64,000 bases of DNA from Termitomyces sp. T153 (Eukaryota; Basidiomycota; Agaricomycetes; Agaricales; Lyophyllaceae): positions 1,302,001-1,366,000 of the forward strand of contig JACKQL020000005.1 in NCBI GenBank assembly GCA_018296165.2. Reading direction: 5' to 3'. Position numbers and translations under genes: made by a program. Positions 43,960 through 56,110 of the stretch are shown here, one piece after another (position 1 is the first letter of the stretch; every line of letters starts with the position of its first letter). Below the pieces are notes generated by a model, which did not search any database, was not told the DNA's origin, and saw nothing but the letters and a program-made list of their open reading frames with translations.

Positions 43960-44950
43960 CATGGAATATGGAGTGGAGGCCCTTTAGGCCCAGGAGTAGA
44001 TTGAGCTTGTAGGCATGTGTGGAGACCTTCTAGAGGACTTTGAAAGGGCTGAAGCATTTGTGATTGAGCTTGATAGAGGGCCTCTAGATCTTGAGATTGT
44101 ATTGATTGAGCCAGACTAAGGTGCTGGGGGGCCAGTCAGGAGTCAGTTTGCATTGGGTGTTGGCATGCTTGGAGTAGGCTTAATTGGTGGTGTTGATCTC
44201 ATTCCAGAGAAACTGATGAAGGAATCAGAGATCTTTGGCAACTTCATAGGTGACATGAGAGAGAATGTCCTTGAGGAATAGTGTAAGCTGGGGGTGGTAG
44301 CCTTTATTGGCATAGAAAGAGGAAACTCCAGTGGTGGAGTGTGGCATGTTGTTGTAGGTAAACTTAGTGAGGAGGAGTTCTGCATACCAGTCATTCTGTA
44401 AATAGTTAATATAGAGGTGGAGATACTGTTCCAATGTCTGGTTTACTTATTCTGTCTGTTCTTTGGTCTCTGTGTGATAGGCAGTGGAGAGATTGGTTTT
44501 TATTTTGAGTGCCTTGCATAGCAATTGCCAAAAATGGGATATGAACAGAGGTCCATGGTCAGAGATGATGTCATCTAGGAGTCCATGCTTGGAGAATACA
44601 TGTTTGAGAAATAGTTTGGCAAACTCTGGAGCATTGTTGGTGGTGTAGCAGGGGATGAAGAGGGCTTGCTTGGTGAGGTGGCAGATGATGACAAGGATTG
44701 CATCAAAACCTTCAGAGTTGGGGAGTTTGACAATATAATCCATTGAAATTGAGAACTAGGGGCACTAACTGACAGGGAGGGGCTTCAATAATCCATGAGG
44801 GCAGTGGTGGGGTACCTTGGCCCAGAGACAAGGTTCACAGGCCCTTATATATTGCATGGCATCCTTCTTCATTCCTAGCCAAAAGTAAGTCTGGGAGATG
44901 AGCTGAAGAGTCTTATGAATTCCTAGGTGCCTGCAGAGCTTGTGGTTGTG
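43960..44950 (-). pseudogene. Integrase of copy C
   Basis: In order on minus: LPNSEGFDAILVIICHLTKQALFIP (from 44743), FSKHGLLDDIISDHGPLFIS with Asp kept, TAYHTETKEQTE with the Glu region kept, NDWYAELLLTKFTYNN and the GPY/F-like region. The zinc-binding part is around 44820-44950 with CEPCLWAK-type Cys. Broken near 44440 and 44220. Confidence 0.8.
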
Positions 44951-45299
44951 ATATTGCTGGAGTATGTCAAGGCAAATGGACTTTTGGTCTGGAGCATAAA
45001 TTCATCCACTCTGGAGCAGGAGGCAGTGGTCCAGAAATAGCATAAAGGGGTTTTTGGCATTTGACTCTTTGACAGAGTTGTTGCAGGGGTCATGCTGGGT
45101 GAAGAAGGAGTCCAGGAGTGAGTTTCTAATTTGGTGGAGGATCCCTTCTTCATTTAAAATCAGCACAGCATGTAGATGTTTGGGGGAGATTACCACTCAA
45201 TAGTTGAACACATTCTGCTTAGCCTCAAATGACTTTTTTGAATACACATCAGACCTCCACATGAGGGCATTGGGTTTTGCACTGAGTCATCCAGAGTGG

Positions 45300-45600
45300 T
45301 AGTGGATGGTGAAGTTGTACTCCAAGAGGGTTTCAGACTATCAAGCTTGGTGGCAGTTGAGTTGCTTTGTAGTCATGAAGTATTGCAGATTGTTGTAGTT
45401 GGAGTAGACTTGAATGCAGTGAGGGGATTCCTCAAGGTAGGCCTGCCACTGACAGAAGGTTTTGACAATTGTGAGGAGTTCTTTGTCATAGATGTCACAG
45501 TTGAGCCCTGCAGAGATCATCAAACAGGTGTAGAAGGCAATAGAGCACAGGTCCTTGCCTCTGGAGTCTGACTGAGAGAGTATTCCAGCAATGGCATAGT
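45300..45600 (-). pseudogene. RNase H of copy C
   Basis: GKDLCSIAFYTCLMISAGLN, CDIYDKELLTIV and HCIQVYSNYNNLQYF. The Y-D-K-E-L-L block with the catalytic Glu is intact; the later Asp-His is Asn-Tyr. Confidence 0.8.
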
Positions 45601-46720
45601 CAGAGGCATCACATTTGAGCACAATTGGCAGGGAGGGGTCAAAATAGTGGAGGACCAGAGCAGAGGTGAAGGCCTTCTTGAGGAGGAGGAATACACTCTG
45701 GCATTTGCTGTCCCAATCCCAAGAAGTGTCCTTCTGCATAAGTCAGTTGAGGAGTTTGGTGATCCTGGAGTAGTTGTAGATGAATTGGTGGTAAAAGTTA
45801 GCAAAACCCAGGAATGACTGTACCTCTTTGATGTTCCATGGCAGGGGCCAGTTGAGTACAGCTTCAATCTTGGCAGGGTCCATGCACACACTATTGGGAG
45901 TGATGATGACTCTGAGGTATTTGACCTCCATTGTGTGGAAGGAGCATTTCTTGGATTTGGCATGGAGGTGGTACTTCTGGAGTTGCTCTAAGATACAGTG
46001 GACATGCTTCAGATGCTCCTCCAGTGAATTTGAGGAGATCAATATGTCATCCAGGTACACAATAGCAAAAACATCATTTATATTATGGAAGATGTCATTC
46101 ATGAAGTACTGGAAGGTGATGGAGGAGTTAGTCATTCCAAAAAGCATTACTAGGTACTCAAAGAGGCCATAGCAGGTGTGAAAAGTGGTCTTCCATTCAT
46201 GTCCTGGAGCAATCTGGATGTTGTTGTAGCCAGAGCAGAGATTGATCTTTGTGTAGATCTTGGCACTGCAGAGACAGTCAACAAGGTCTCCAATCGGGGG
46301 AGGGGATACTGGTTCTTTTTGGTGACTTTGTTGAGTCCCCAATAATCTACACAGAGTTGGAATGATCCATCCTTCTTCTTGGCAAACAAGACTGGAGTGC
46401 CAGTGGCAGAGATTGACAGGCATATGAAGCCCTTGTTGAGCATATTGTTGAGGTACTCCTTCAGGGCCCAGAGCTCAATCTTGAACATGTTGTAGATCTT
46501 ACCAAACAGGGGTGAGGCACCTTCTTCAAGGTTGATCTTGTGGTTGTAGGAGCAGTGTGAGGAAAGTTCCTTGGCACTCCCTTCAGAGAACACATCAGCA
46601 AATTCATAATACTCTGGAGGAACTACTTTATATAGGATCTGTTCCTCTGTTTTGCACTCTGGCAGGGTAGTTTCTGCATAGAGGTGCTCCTCTGGTAGGA
46701 CTGGCATGATTTGCAATTGG
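45600..46720 (-). pseudogene. Reverse transcriptase of copy C
   Basis: [20 protein letters not shown] (start, 46620), [53 protein letters not shown] and IVYLDDILISSNSLEEH with the catalytic YLDD intact, then KKCSFHTMEVKYL and WPLPWNIKEVQSFLG. One frameshift near 46300 separates two long open pieces. The best-preserved family II RT here. Confidence 0.88.
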
Positions 46721-47084
46721 AAGGTGGGGGTGCCATCTTGTAAGATGCATGCAAAGGGGACAGTGCTGATGATTTTATAGTTGAGGTTTCCAGAGTTGAC
46801 AGGGGTGGGTGATGGGGCAGCAGTGGTTGAGTCTGGAGTGGTAGTGGAATTGTTTGGAGGGTTTGAGCATTGCTGATTGGGGTACCACAGGCCTTTGTAT
46901 CAATTCCAGGATATGTTCAGGGGCAGCCATCATAATTTGATTGAGGGTGACCAAGGCAGGTGTGCATTTTCTTCTCCTTCTGGGTCACTGTTAAAAGTTG
47001 AGGGGCTTTGGGTTGCTCTAAAAGTGCTGGCGCCAGGGTCAGAGATGTCAGAGCCCAAGATAGACTGGAGGCAGAGGAGGATGG

Positions 47085-47445
47085 TGGCTGCTAGATCTGC
47101 TTCAGGGCCAGGAAATCACATGGTGAGGTTCTTCCAGTTGATGTTGGAGTTGACATCTTGTAGCTGTGGAAGTCTGAGCATAATTGGAGTTGATGGGGAG
47201 AGTTGGGTGATAAGAAGCTGGGCCTGAAACTGCAGGTCATTGTCAAGAGTGAGGGTGTTGTCATGATATTGAGTGATTCCTGTCATGGCAGGGCTTCTGT
47301 CAAAGAGTTGGAGCTCAAGGAGTTTGTTGAGGTTGTTGTGTCAGAGGTTGAGTTGACTACTGACAAAGGTGCTGGAGGTACTGCTGTTGATGAGAGCAGG
47401 GAGGACTTTGGGCAAGCTGTTGAGTCAGACATTGATGACAAATGA
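47085..47445 (-). pseudogene. Second retropepsin-like domain of copy C (PR2)
   Basis: VLPALINSSTSSTFVSSQLNL (Asp to Asn, Gly to Ser), GITQYHDNTLTLDNDL and STPIMLRLPQLQDVNSNINW. Aligns with PR2 of copy B, which keeps DSGG. Confidence 0.75.
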
Positions 47446-47569
47446 CCATGCAGACCTCAAGTGGAGTCATAAAGAAGTCCAAAGTTGGTTGATCACAGCC
47501 TCAGAGTTCTTGGAGGGGGGTGAAACATTAAAAAGTACTAGTCTAGAGTTAGTCAGGTTGTCCTGGCCA

Positions 47570-47900
47570 AGGCAGAGGATGAGGCTGGGCTAGTTGATGT
47601 GGGGATTGGTGGAGTGGAGCCATGAGAAGCCTAAGATGATGGGGGCAGAGGAATGTAGTTTTGTGACAAGTAGTCAGAGTTCTTGCTGTCATCCATTGGC
47701 AAATGTCATAGTAGTCTCTAGGCAGTGTGTAATATCTCCAGCAGGGGTGGAGTTGCTATCAAAGAGCTTGAGGAGGATCAGAGTGGAGAGCCATCAGAGA
47801 TGTTGGGGAGTGAGCACCACTAGGAACTCATTGATGAAGTTATCCATGGCACTGCTGTTGACTAATGTGGGGATGGGGTTGTTGGAGAAGGGGAGGGTGG
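47570..47900 (-). pseudogene. First retropepsin-like domain of copy C (PR1)
   Basis: IPTLVNSSAMDNFINEFLVVL (Asp to Asn in a GTC-GAC context), GDITHCLETTMTFANG and APIILGFSWLHSTNPHINW. Lies upstream of PR2 in the polyprotein; about 150 residues separate the two active-site loops. Confidence 0.75.
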
Positions 47901-48099
47901 TGTGAAGGAGGAGGGTGATGGAGGAGTGGGAGGGGAGGTGTGCTAGGAGGTTGTTTGGAGCAAGTACCATTGCATGGAGAAGTGTGGCCAGGGTAGAGAA
48001 GACATTAGGGTTTGGTCCACAGTCTAATGTGTCTTTAAGACCTAAACCACTGACTTGTTTTCTATAAACTGGTAATTGCAGTCTTCTCCATTGATTATC

Positions 48100-50540
48100 C
48101 ACACAGCATGTCCCATCACCTGTCATCTAGGACAACTGCAAATAAAGTGTTCTTGCTCACCACATAGGATGCATGTGCTATCTTTCCATCATCTCTCCTG
48201 AGTCTCCTCTAGTACATTGATCCATGGCCTATCCCAGATCTTGTTCACACATAGGGCTTCCTGGTTGTTGGCAAAATCTGGAACATTGTTGAGGTTGTCA
48301 GAGTTGGCATCCAGGAGTTCTGGAGCCTCATGGAGGTTAGTGGCATTGAATCGGGCAGGTGGGCATTGTCCTGGAGGTCAAATGGTGCTGAAAAGTCCTT
48401 AGCCTAGAGGAAAATGGGGTGCAGAGTTGATGGAGATTGAGGATGGAGTGCTGTTGATTGCTCCAGCCTGCTAGTTGGTGTTGCTAGAGGGGTTCCATGA
48501 GGTCTGTAGTGCCATGTTCTCACTCTGGTCTTCCCAGTAATGCTAGTCAACCTGGGTAACAAGTGCCTTGTATCCCTCATATGTGGTTTGCTTGGGTGCA
48601 AAACAGAGGATGTCCTTGATCTGTTGAGGCAGGGTGCGATGGAGAGCAAATTAGAGAGCATTGTAATTCCACCTGGTTTCATAGGCTTTCCATTTGAACC
48701 ATATGATGAAGGTCATAAAATGCTCATTGTTACACATTTGGAGGTTGAAGAGATTTTCCTCCACCTCCACTATAGTATCAAAGATGCCAAACTTACTAGA
48801 GAATTCCTGGATGAAAGCAAGCTAGTTGGAGAGTACAAAGTTGTTGGAATCAAACTGAAGTAGTGCCATGTAATGGTCAAAGGCAATACCCTGCAAATAT
48901 AATGTGGCAAAGGCTACTTGTGAGCTCTCAAGCTGGAAGGTAATGGGCTTAGCTTGGAATATAGTTAGACACTGAGTTAGGAAGATGCACTACTTCTAGG
49001 GGTCATAGCCAGTGAAGAGTTTGGGCTTCTGAATGTTGAGTTTCCCTTCCTGAGCCAGTGCATTGCAAGTGTCATCCTGTGTGTTTTGAGTTTGGGGCAG
49101 GGGTCTAGCATTGTAGTAGTAATAATAGTTGTTTCCGTTTCTGTGCTGGGGGGGAAAGTTGTCCATGGCTGGGCCACATCCTCCAGGTAGTCCACCATTG
49201 GGAGGTCTGCCACTGGGGAGTTGGCCTGAAGTACCCAGGGAGGGCTCTGGGGCCCATTGAGGGGGAGGGGATCCTCTGGGGATGAGGAGTCCAAAGTAAT
49301 TAGTGTCAGCAGGAGGGTTGGACATCAGAACAGGTGGGGGATGAGGGGGGTTAGTGGGAAAAGGGGGTTGGGGTGCCCTGTGGCCCATGGGCTGTCTTGG
49401 AGGGGCTGGGATGTTCTGGTGGGGTGGAGGAATGTTAGTACAGGGGGTGTGGAAATTGAAGTGGGAAGGTTTATCTCATGGAGGACCATCATGTGGGGCA
49501 GGCATGTTGGTGGGGTTACTAGGCTTGTTGATATAAGAAAGAGTTTGGTTGTCATTATTGACATGTGGGGGCAGCTATTGTGTGTGGGGTTCAGGGATGG
49601 CAGGCTGATTCTATGTATGGAAGGTGCTGGAGACAGAGTTGGCCCAGGGACAAATAGAGAGGGCCAGGGTGTGGGCAGCAGGTTGGTCAAACAATCCTTC
49701 TATGGGGTTGAGGCTCCTCAAGATGCTGGAGGGCACATTAAGTTCTTTTTGCTGGTGGAGAATGGGAGGCAGGGCTTTGCTTCATGTCCCAACAGGTTTC
49801 TTGCATTGCACATGGAAGGAGTGGGAGGGGTCCAGAGAGTCTTTGAATGGGCAGGGTTTTGGACTGGTGTGGATTTCTTCAACCAATGCATGGAGCTTGT
49901 TCCATAAATTAGTATCAATGCCCAGAGTGCCTTGCATAATTTCTAGGAGGTTTTCTTGCAGATAGCATTTATAGAAGTCAAGGAGTTGATCTGCTTAAAC
50001 TTCCAGAGTTGTGGGGGTGTCAGAGTAGCCTAGATTGATGAAGAGAGTGTGAGCATGCTTTGCAAACTCTGTAGGAGAGAGGCAGAGGAAGCAGAGGACT
50101 TTGTTGCACTGTTGGACATAGGCTTTGACCCTTTGCTGTCTGGAGAAAGGAGGGACTTGAGCAGAAAATGGCAGATGAGGAGAATAATTATCTGGGTGCT
50201 CTAGAGGGGCTGGAGCTGCAGTGGGGACTAGATATGTGTAGTAGTGGGTAGGGGGAAGGTAGGTGGAGTTGAGGGGTGCTGTGGAATATCCTCTAGGATA
50301 TGTGCAGGAGTTGTTGCCATTAGCATGGAATGCTAGAGGGTGGCACCAGCCCAGAGGTACTCCCTGGCTGATAAAGGGGGCATAGAATGCCTGGTTGGGG
50401 TCAGGGGTCCAATGGTGGGGAACATACTGATCTGCAGGAGGACCCAAGTAGAACAGAGCATATGAGTTCTCAGGGACTGGCCAACTATAGACATTGGTTA
50501 GATAGCCGGCAGGGTTGTATGTGGGGTTATATGCAGACAT
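48100..50540 (-). pseudogene. Gag of copy C
   Basis: It starts MSAYNPTYNPAGYL at 50540, only 33 bp from the LTR. An open 181-residue N-terminus rich in Pro and Tyr is followed by Pro-rich linkers, a Tyr run (YYYYYN, about 49110), the capsid-like core (EGKLNIQKPKLFTGYD; VAFATLYLQGIAFDHYMALL; EFSSKFGIFD) and the zinc knuckle CILCGEQEHFICSCP at 48127-48180 (CX2CX4HX4C intact). It would form the particle and bind element RNA. Stops occur at 49995 and after. Confidence 0.85.
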
Positions 50541-50559
50541 TGAGAATGGGGTAAGGGAG

Positions 50560-50572
50560 AGTCTTGATATTA
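50560..50572 (-). other. Self-complementary primer-binding site of copy C
   Basis: Minus reading TAATATCAAGACT directly after the LTR end CCTGACA. Exact reverse complement of AGTCTTGATATTA at 51205-51217 (minus), about 32 bp after the TATA box at 51242-51249. Copy A has TAATCTCAAGACT with a matching change in its LTR. Confidence 0.85.
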
Positions 50573-51693
50573 TGTCAGGTTCTGCTGACTATGAGGGCTT
50601 AGCTACACTGGGCAAGTCCTTACTAAATGGACATGATGTCCTGTGCTTATAATCTAGCACTCCAGGGTTGGTGCAGAGTGGAGGGACTTGCAAGGGAAAT
50701 CTAAGGGGAGTAGTCCAAGCAAGTCCAGAGTGGTCTAAGTAAGTCTAAGACCAAGTATATTAAATGTTGGGCTTGGGCAGGTGTTAGGAACAAGTTTGTA
50801 AGTGTGCAAATAGATTGTGGGGCAAATGGAGGCTTTGCAAGTGATGAGAGTGGAGCCAGAGTTTGATGGAGGATCAATCAAGACTTAATAGTTCTGGGGC
50901 CAAGCAAAGAGCAAGGTCCAGAATTGTCATAAGAATGTTCAGAGTTTGTAGCATGTGCACAGAGTTTGTACTGATGTTGGAAATGAAAAGAACTTAGAGA
51001 AACAGAGGAAATATAGACAATCAAGATGAGATGGAGACAAGTCAAGATGGAGACAAGTCAAGACAGAGACAAGATGAGATGAGATGGAGACAAGACAAGA
51101 CAAGATGGAGACAAGACAAGACAAGACTAAGAAAAAGATAGATTCAAGTCTAAGAATAGAAATAGAAACAGAAAGAGACATAAGGCACAAGTAACTAGTT
51201 AATGTAATATCAAGACTAGAGTACAAAGAGTTATTCTATGACTTATATACTGACTACTGGAGAGCTCTAGAGAATGGTGGGTGCGATGGCAGGGCTGATG
51301 GAGCTATGCAGAGTTGATGGGTGTTGGGTATGATCAAGGAGCAGGCTGCAGCAATATTCTGATGGGATCAGTTGGGGATGTGGGCTGCTCCAGAGTTGTC
51401 ATAATGCTCTAGAGCAGGCCAGGGGAACTAGAGCAGGGGGTTGGGAGCATATGACATAGCCAAGAATGGTGGAGGAGGTCTCAGAGCTCAGAAGAGTCAG
51501 GGGAAGCATTGATGGCTGTAGATAAGGCATTGGAGTTAACCAGAGGGGCTGTTGGAGTTTGCCAGAGAAGCGTCAGAGTTGTCTGGAGTGGGCACAGAGA
51601 GTGTGCATTAGTTGAGGAAGTTTGACAGGGCATCAGGGGAGACTTCAAGTGGGCTGAGAACAATGTCAGGGGTCCAGGGAGCAGGTTGTGACA
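50573..51693 (-). repeat. 5' LTR of copy C
   Basis: 1121 bp, TGTCAGG...GGTTGTGACA in plus reading, followed by the TSD CCAGC. TATATAAG (minus) at 51242-51249. Tandem GAGACAAGTCAAGAT/GAGACAAGACAAG units at 51025-51125 lie in the transcribed part. Confidence 0.93.
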
Positions 51694-52060
51694 CCAGCCT
51701 TCTGTCTTCACTTTCCTCTTTATTTTTCAACTACCTTTCTACTGCTTAGTTCCCCCCTTTCTTAGCAACTCCTTTGCCCTTGTTCTTTTCCCTTTCTTTT
51801 ACCTAGTGACCTTTTATAGCAGACTTTTTTCACTTCTTGTTTACTCCACACCCATTAGCTCTCATTCTCTAAAATGGTTACTGACTCACCCTCTATGAAC
51901 TTTTCTACTGCCAGCTACCCTATCTAGTTGCTAGTGTTTAGGTCTCCCTTTTTTTTGGTTTCCTGCATGGCACTAGGTGGCATAGGAGCACATTATTTTG
52001 GAGCCCACTATAAAGAACTTTCAGTTAACCATTCTGCCAGAAACCAGAGCTCAAGCACAA
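51694..52060 (+). repeat. 5' LTR of family III, second part
   Basis: Continues the LTR of 39687-40503 after copy C. Matches the minus copy (62276-62600) up to GCACTAGG(T/C)(G/A)GCATA near 51992; the exact end is unknown because the minus copy is cut there. Confidence 0.75.
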
Positions 52061-52369
52061 CATTGCTTCGAAGTCTCTAATGAACTACCACAGCATTCTT
52101 TGTCAACCCTTCAAAATTCCCTACCCACTACTCAATCTTGACTTCTTGCCAACAAACTCAAAACTGCTAGGAACCTTCATGATGTTAGTAAAATCCTTGC
52201 TGACTGTCCTGGCACATTCATAGAAAGTTTTCTCAATGCACTCCTCTCACCTCTAACTCCTACCAACTTTATATTCTTTCCAGAAGCACTCTCCATCCCC
52301 TCTTCTCTAGTCAACCCCCAGAACCCACTTCCACTGCTAATACTGACAATCACTAATATGAACAATGAC

Positions 52370-53320
52370 CCTGCTGCTTGGCATGCTCCAATGCTGCTAT
52401 GCAATGACACCACTGCACCTAAATGGGATGAGAGTTGCCCCAGGGAACTCCCTCAATACTTCAAGGAACTAGAACACTTTTTTGCTGACTATGGCATTAC
52501 TGATAATACCCAATAAAAAGAATATGCAACTTACTACATCTCTTACAACATAGCAGAAACTTGGCTTGGCTTACTGGAATTTGACAACAATGTGACTATT
52601 GGCAACACACCTCAACCCTACACCTATCAGGAATGGAAGGCAGAAGTGCTTAGGTTGTACTCTGGTGCTAATGTTAGTGCTTGTTACAATATTGGCAACC
52701 TCAAATGTGATCAAGTCTCTGAAGATGCTAAATGGATTTTGAAAGGCACAGATATGTCTACCACCAAGACCAGCAATGGCACCACTGGGATCACTTCATT
52801 GCCAGTCACAAACACCCAAGTTTTGCCATTGCCTACCTCTAAGTGGTAAACCCTCAAATTAGCAACAACCACAGCAATTGTCAGTGCCTTGGAACATCTG
52901 GAAGCCCTCTTGACCAACAACAATTAGCCTCATCAACAGTTTAACAATAGCACTTGCCACTTCTGTGGCAAAACAGGTCACATGATGGTCTGTGGCAACT
53001 GTATCAAGTTGGAACATATAATTCAACAAGGCAATATCCATTGCAATGCTGAAGGAAAGATCATTTTACTATCTGGCACTATGATTTCCAACTATTTTAG
53101 CAAGTGGCTCTACATAGAACATGTCAAGGAATGGCATCAACTTAACCCAGGACAAATCATAACAGGCAGACTTTCATCCAATGCTTACTCCAACCCAGAG
53201 CAAGCAGCTATGCAGCAGTTGCTAATCCATGAGGTAATGCAACAGGATGTTGCTATAGGCCAAGCACTAAGCAAAGAAGAACATATTGAGGCATTGGAAC
53301 AAGAACTATTTGCACTTTAG
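52370..53320 (+). pseudogene. Gag of family III
   Basis: Readable frames: PKWDESCPRELPQYFKELEHFF (capsid-like N-terminal helix), YTYQEWKAEVLRLYSGA, and a Cys/His segment CHFCGKTGHMMVCGNC (52960-53000). The knuckle spacing after His is altered (HX3C or HX6C instead of HX4C). NAEGKIILLSGT and WHQLNPGQI follow. A stop at 52848 and others break it. Confidence 0.75.
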
Positions 53321-53919
53321 CAACCAGGTGAAAAGTTTGACAGTGTACCAGTCCCTCATGTGGCATATTGACCAGCAAACAATACCTCCAATGTGACACT
53401 GATGACTAGCAACACTCTAGCAACTACTTCTTCTTCTAACTCTGGACCATCCCCTGCCACTAAGTCTGCAGACAAAGGCAAAGCATCTGAACAACCCATT
53501 GCTAACAAACAACCCACATCACTAAGGAACCTGTTGCCCAGCCTCCTGTTTACCCATTTTCTGGCATCTCAGATTGCTACCCCCCACCCACTAATAAAAG
53601 CTTTGCTGCTCCTGACAGAACTAACAATGGTGCATATTGGACTATGCCACCAATTTACAACATCAAGCAATCCAAAGCAGTTTTTGAAAGGGTTTTAAGC
53701 ACAAAGGTTACAGTATTGGTTAGAGAACTCTGCTCAGTATCACAGGATATCAGGAATCAGTTTAGGACCACTGTCACACCCAAGCAACTTGTAGGAGCTA
53801 GCACCAATACAGTCCAGGACTCTAGCAACATTTTCAAAGATGCATTACCAACTTTTGATATAATAGAACCCCAGTTTTTGCTAGGATCAAATGTTGCTAT
53901 TGCTAATGGACTTACTCCA

Positions 53920-54420
53920 GACTAGGCCCAAGTTGCATCAGTTGACCCCATCAAGACATACATCCATTTGTTACCCCTTGGAGAAGAGCCTGTGGTGCTC
54001 ACTGTTGCTAAGGATTTCCAGTCACTCTGGTCTATAATGATGCTAATTAACAACAGAGAGGAAATTGAATGCATCACTAATAGCAGTTTCCAAATTATCT
54101 CAATGTCTGCCAAAATTGCTAGCAACCTTGACTTATCTTACAACCCTAGCATTGTGTTGAATATGCAGAGTGCCAATGGAACTATGGATCAATCACTAGG
54201 ACTTTCTCACAATGTTCTGTGCACCATTGGTGATATAATTCACAGATACATTTTTTACAATCCCCCACCTATGACATCTTACTTGGTCACTCATTTGATG
54301 TTTTAACCAGGAGCATGGTCAGCACCCTTAACAGCATCAAGACCACCATTACTATCATGGACCCAAACACTGGCATACAACAAATGATACTAACTTTTCC
54401 ATGTGGTAAATCAAAAAGAA
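53920..54420 (+). pseudogene. Protease region of family III
   Basis: LWSIMMLINNREEIECITNSSFQIISMSAKIA, in which ITNSS stands where an Asp-x-Gly active site is expected, then LNMQSANGTMDQSLGL and the IGDI-type flap and YLVTHLMF end. Layout of a retropepsin-like domain in basidiomycete Gypsy elements; the active site is lost. Confidence 0.65.
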
Positions 54421-54999
54421 ACAATTGCCAAAATGTTCATTACAAACCAAACCACTCCACTTCTTTTATCACTGGAACATTGATAACAACAATAGCAACA
54501 TAGTGGTCATTATCAGCTATGATCATTCAACTGGGCTAGCAACTTGTATAGCTTCTTGTGAATTGGACAAAAATGTTTTACTTACAGAACCTTCTTGCAC
54601 ACAGACAAACCCTGCTCTAGCTTATATTTATGCTACTGCTTGTGATCTTTCTGAATTCTCTCTACCCCCTTGTTCATATCTTGTTTCTACTGATTCTTCT
54701 ATTCCTTTGATTATTGAACAGACACTTCCTATTGATATAAGCAACACAGACACTACCTCCACTTATGTTAACATCCCTTTTCCTGCCCAATTTGTTGCTA
54801 ACAAATCTGTTAGAAGAAAAGGAGTACAGGTAAAGAAGAAGTACAAGCCCATTTCCATAAAGACCAAACCTGTTGCCAGCCATGTTAGCAAAGACTTCAG
54901 AATCAAGCAACATATCATTGGCAATCCACTAGCAACTATGCCAGCACTCAATCCAAACCCTTTACCATTTGTTCCAACACAGCAATTCACTAGCAAGCC

Positions 55000-56110
55000 A
55001 CAGGCAAAATTCATTAAAGACCATGACACTGGATTTCTCACTAGTGACAAACTCAATGTACTCATTGACATGATCACCAAACAAGAAAAGGCTTTTGCTT
55101 GGGAGGATTCTGAATGGGGAAGTTTGCACCTTAACTTCTTTCTGCCAGTACACATACTGACAATTCCTCATGTACCCTGAGTTCAGCACAATTGCCCCAT
55201 TCCTCCAGGGCTAGAGAAAGAAGTTTGTGAAATCATTTGCAACAAGATCAAGGCTAGCATTTATGAACCTTCAAACTCAGCTTATCACTTATGCTGGTTT
55301 TGTGTCTTCAAGAAGAATGGTAAACTCAAGATTGTACACAGTTTAGAGCTGCTAAACCATGTCACCATTTGCCATTCTAGAGTTCCACCTTTTCTAGATC
55401 ATGTTGCTGAATCTTTTGCTGGATGCATATGTGGTGCCATGCTCAACTTCTACATTGGATATAACAAGTGACTAATCAATCCCACTTCACATGACTTAAC
55501 AACATTTCAGACTCCTTTTGGCACACTTCACTTAGTGACCTTGCTAATGGGTTGGACAAACTCTGTGCCAATATTCCACAATGACATTATGTTCATTTTA
55601 CAGCCAGAGATCCCTCATCAAATACTCAGCTTTATCAACAATGTTGGCACCAAAGGACTCAAAGACTGGAAAATCATTAATGGTATACCCACTAAGCATC
55701 CTCCTAACCCAAATATTTGCCTAGCACTATGGGGGTTCTTTGAACTTCTCAACCAAATCCTCCAGCAAATGAAGTATTGCAGTGGTACATTCTCTAGTCA
55801 CAAACTCATTGTATGCACTCCAACCTTCAAGATCCTTGGTCATGTTTGCATGCCTAGTGGTTGAATTCCCATTGAAAGTTACTTAGCCCTACTCAAGCAC
55901 TGGGGCCCTTGCAAGTTGCTATCAGAAGTTTGAGCCTTTCTGGGTACAGTTGGAGTTCTTAGGATTTCTATCAAGAATTTCCCTCACTGTACCAACAACT
56001 TAACAAAACTTACTTGTGTTGGTGTTTCCTTCAAATTCGGCCTGTATCAGATCAATGCTCAGCAAGACCTTGTTAAAGCCTTACAAGATGCTAAGCCCTC
56101 AGTTCTATTG
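55000..56110 (+). pseudogene. Reverse transcriptase of family III, cut at 3' end
   Basis: KASIYEPSNSAYHLCWFCVFKKNGKL, LELLNHVTI, LTTFQTPFGTLHLVTLLMGWTNS (55495-55560) and ILSFINNVGTKG, where the catalytic pair Asp-Asp is Asn-Asn (55632-55650). Then KYCSGTFSSHKLIVC, ILGHVCM and AFLGTVGVLRISIKNF. The family IV LTR begins at 56111 and the rest of pol is absent. Confidence 0.82.

Larger units (their letters stand above)
40504..51693 (-). mobile_element. Family II element copy C, structurally complete, TSD CCAGC
   Basis: 11,190 bp. 3' LTR 40504-41551 and 5' LTR 50573-51693 (minus orientation), polypurine tract, primer-binding site, gag, tandem proteases, RT, RNase H, integrase, chromodomain, and an antisense gene near the 3' LTR. 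Flanked by CCAGC on both sides inside a family III LTR. RT keeps YLDD. Still coding-defective: stops and frameshifts throughout. Confidence 0.93.
39687..56110 (+). mobile_element. Family III Gypsy element, plus strand, 3' part lost, split by copy C
   Basis: 5' LTR 39687-40503 continued at 51694-~52060, gag 52370-53320, protease ~53920-54420, RT 55190-56110. Cut by the family IV LTR at 56111. Homologous to the minus-strand LTR at 62276-63387, which gives the LTR start TGATAAGACCC. All catalytic motifs checked are mutated. Confidence 0.8.
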
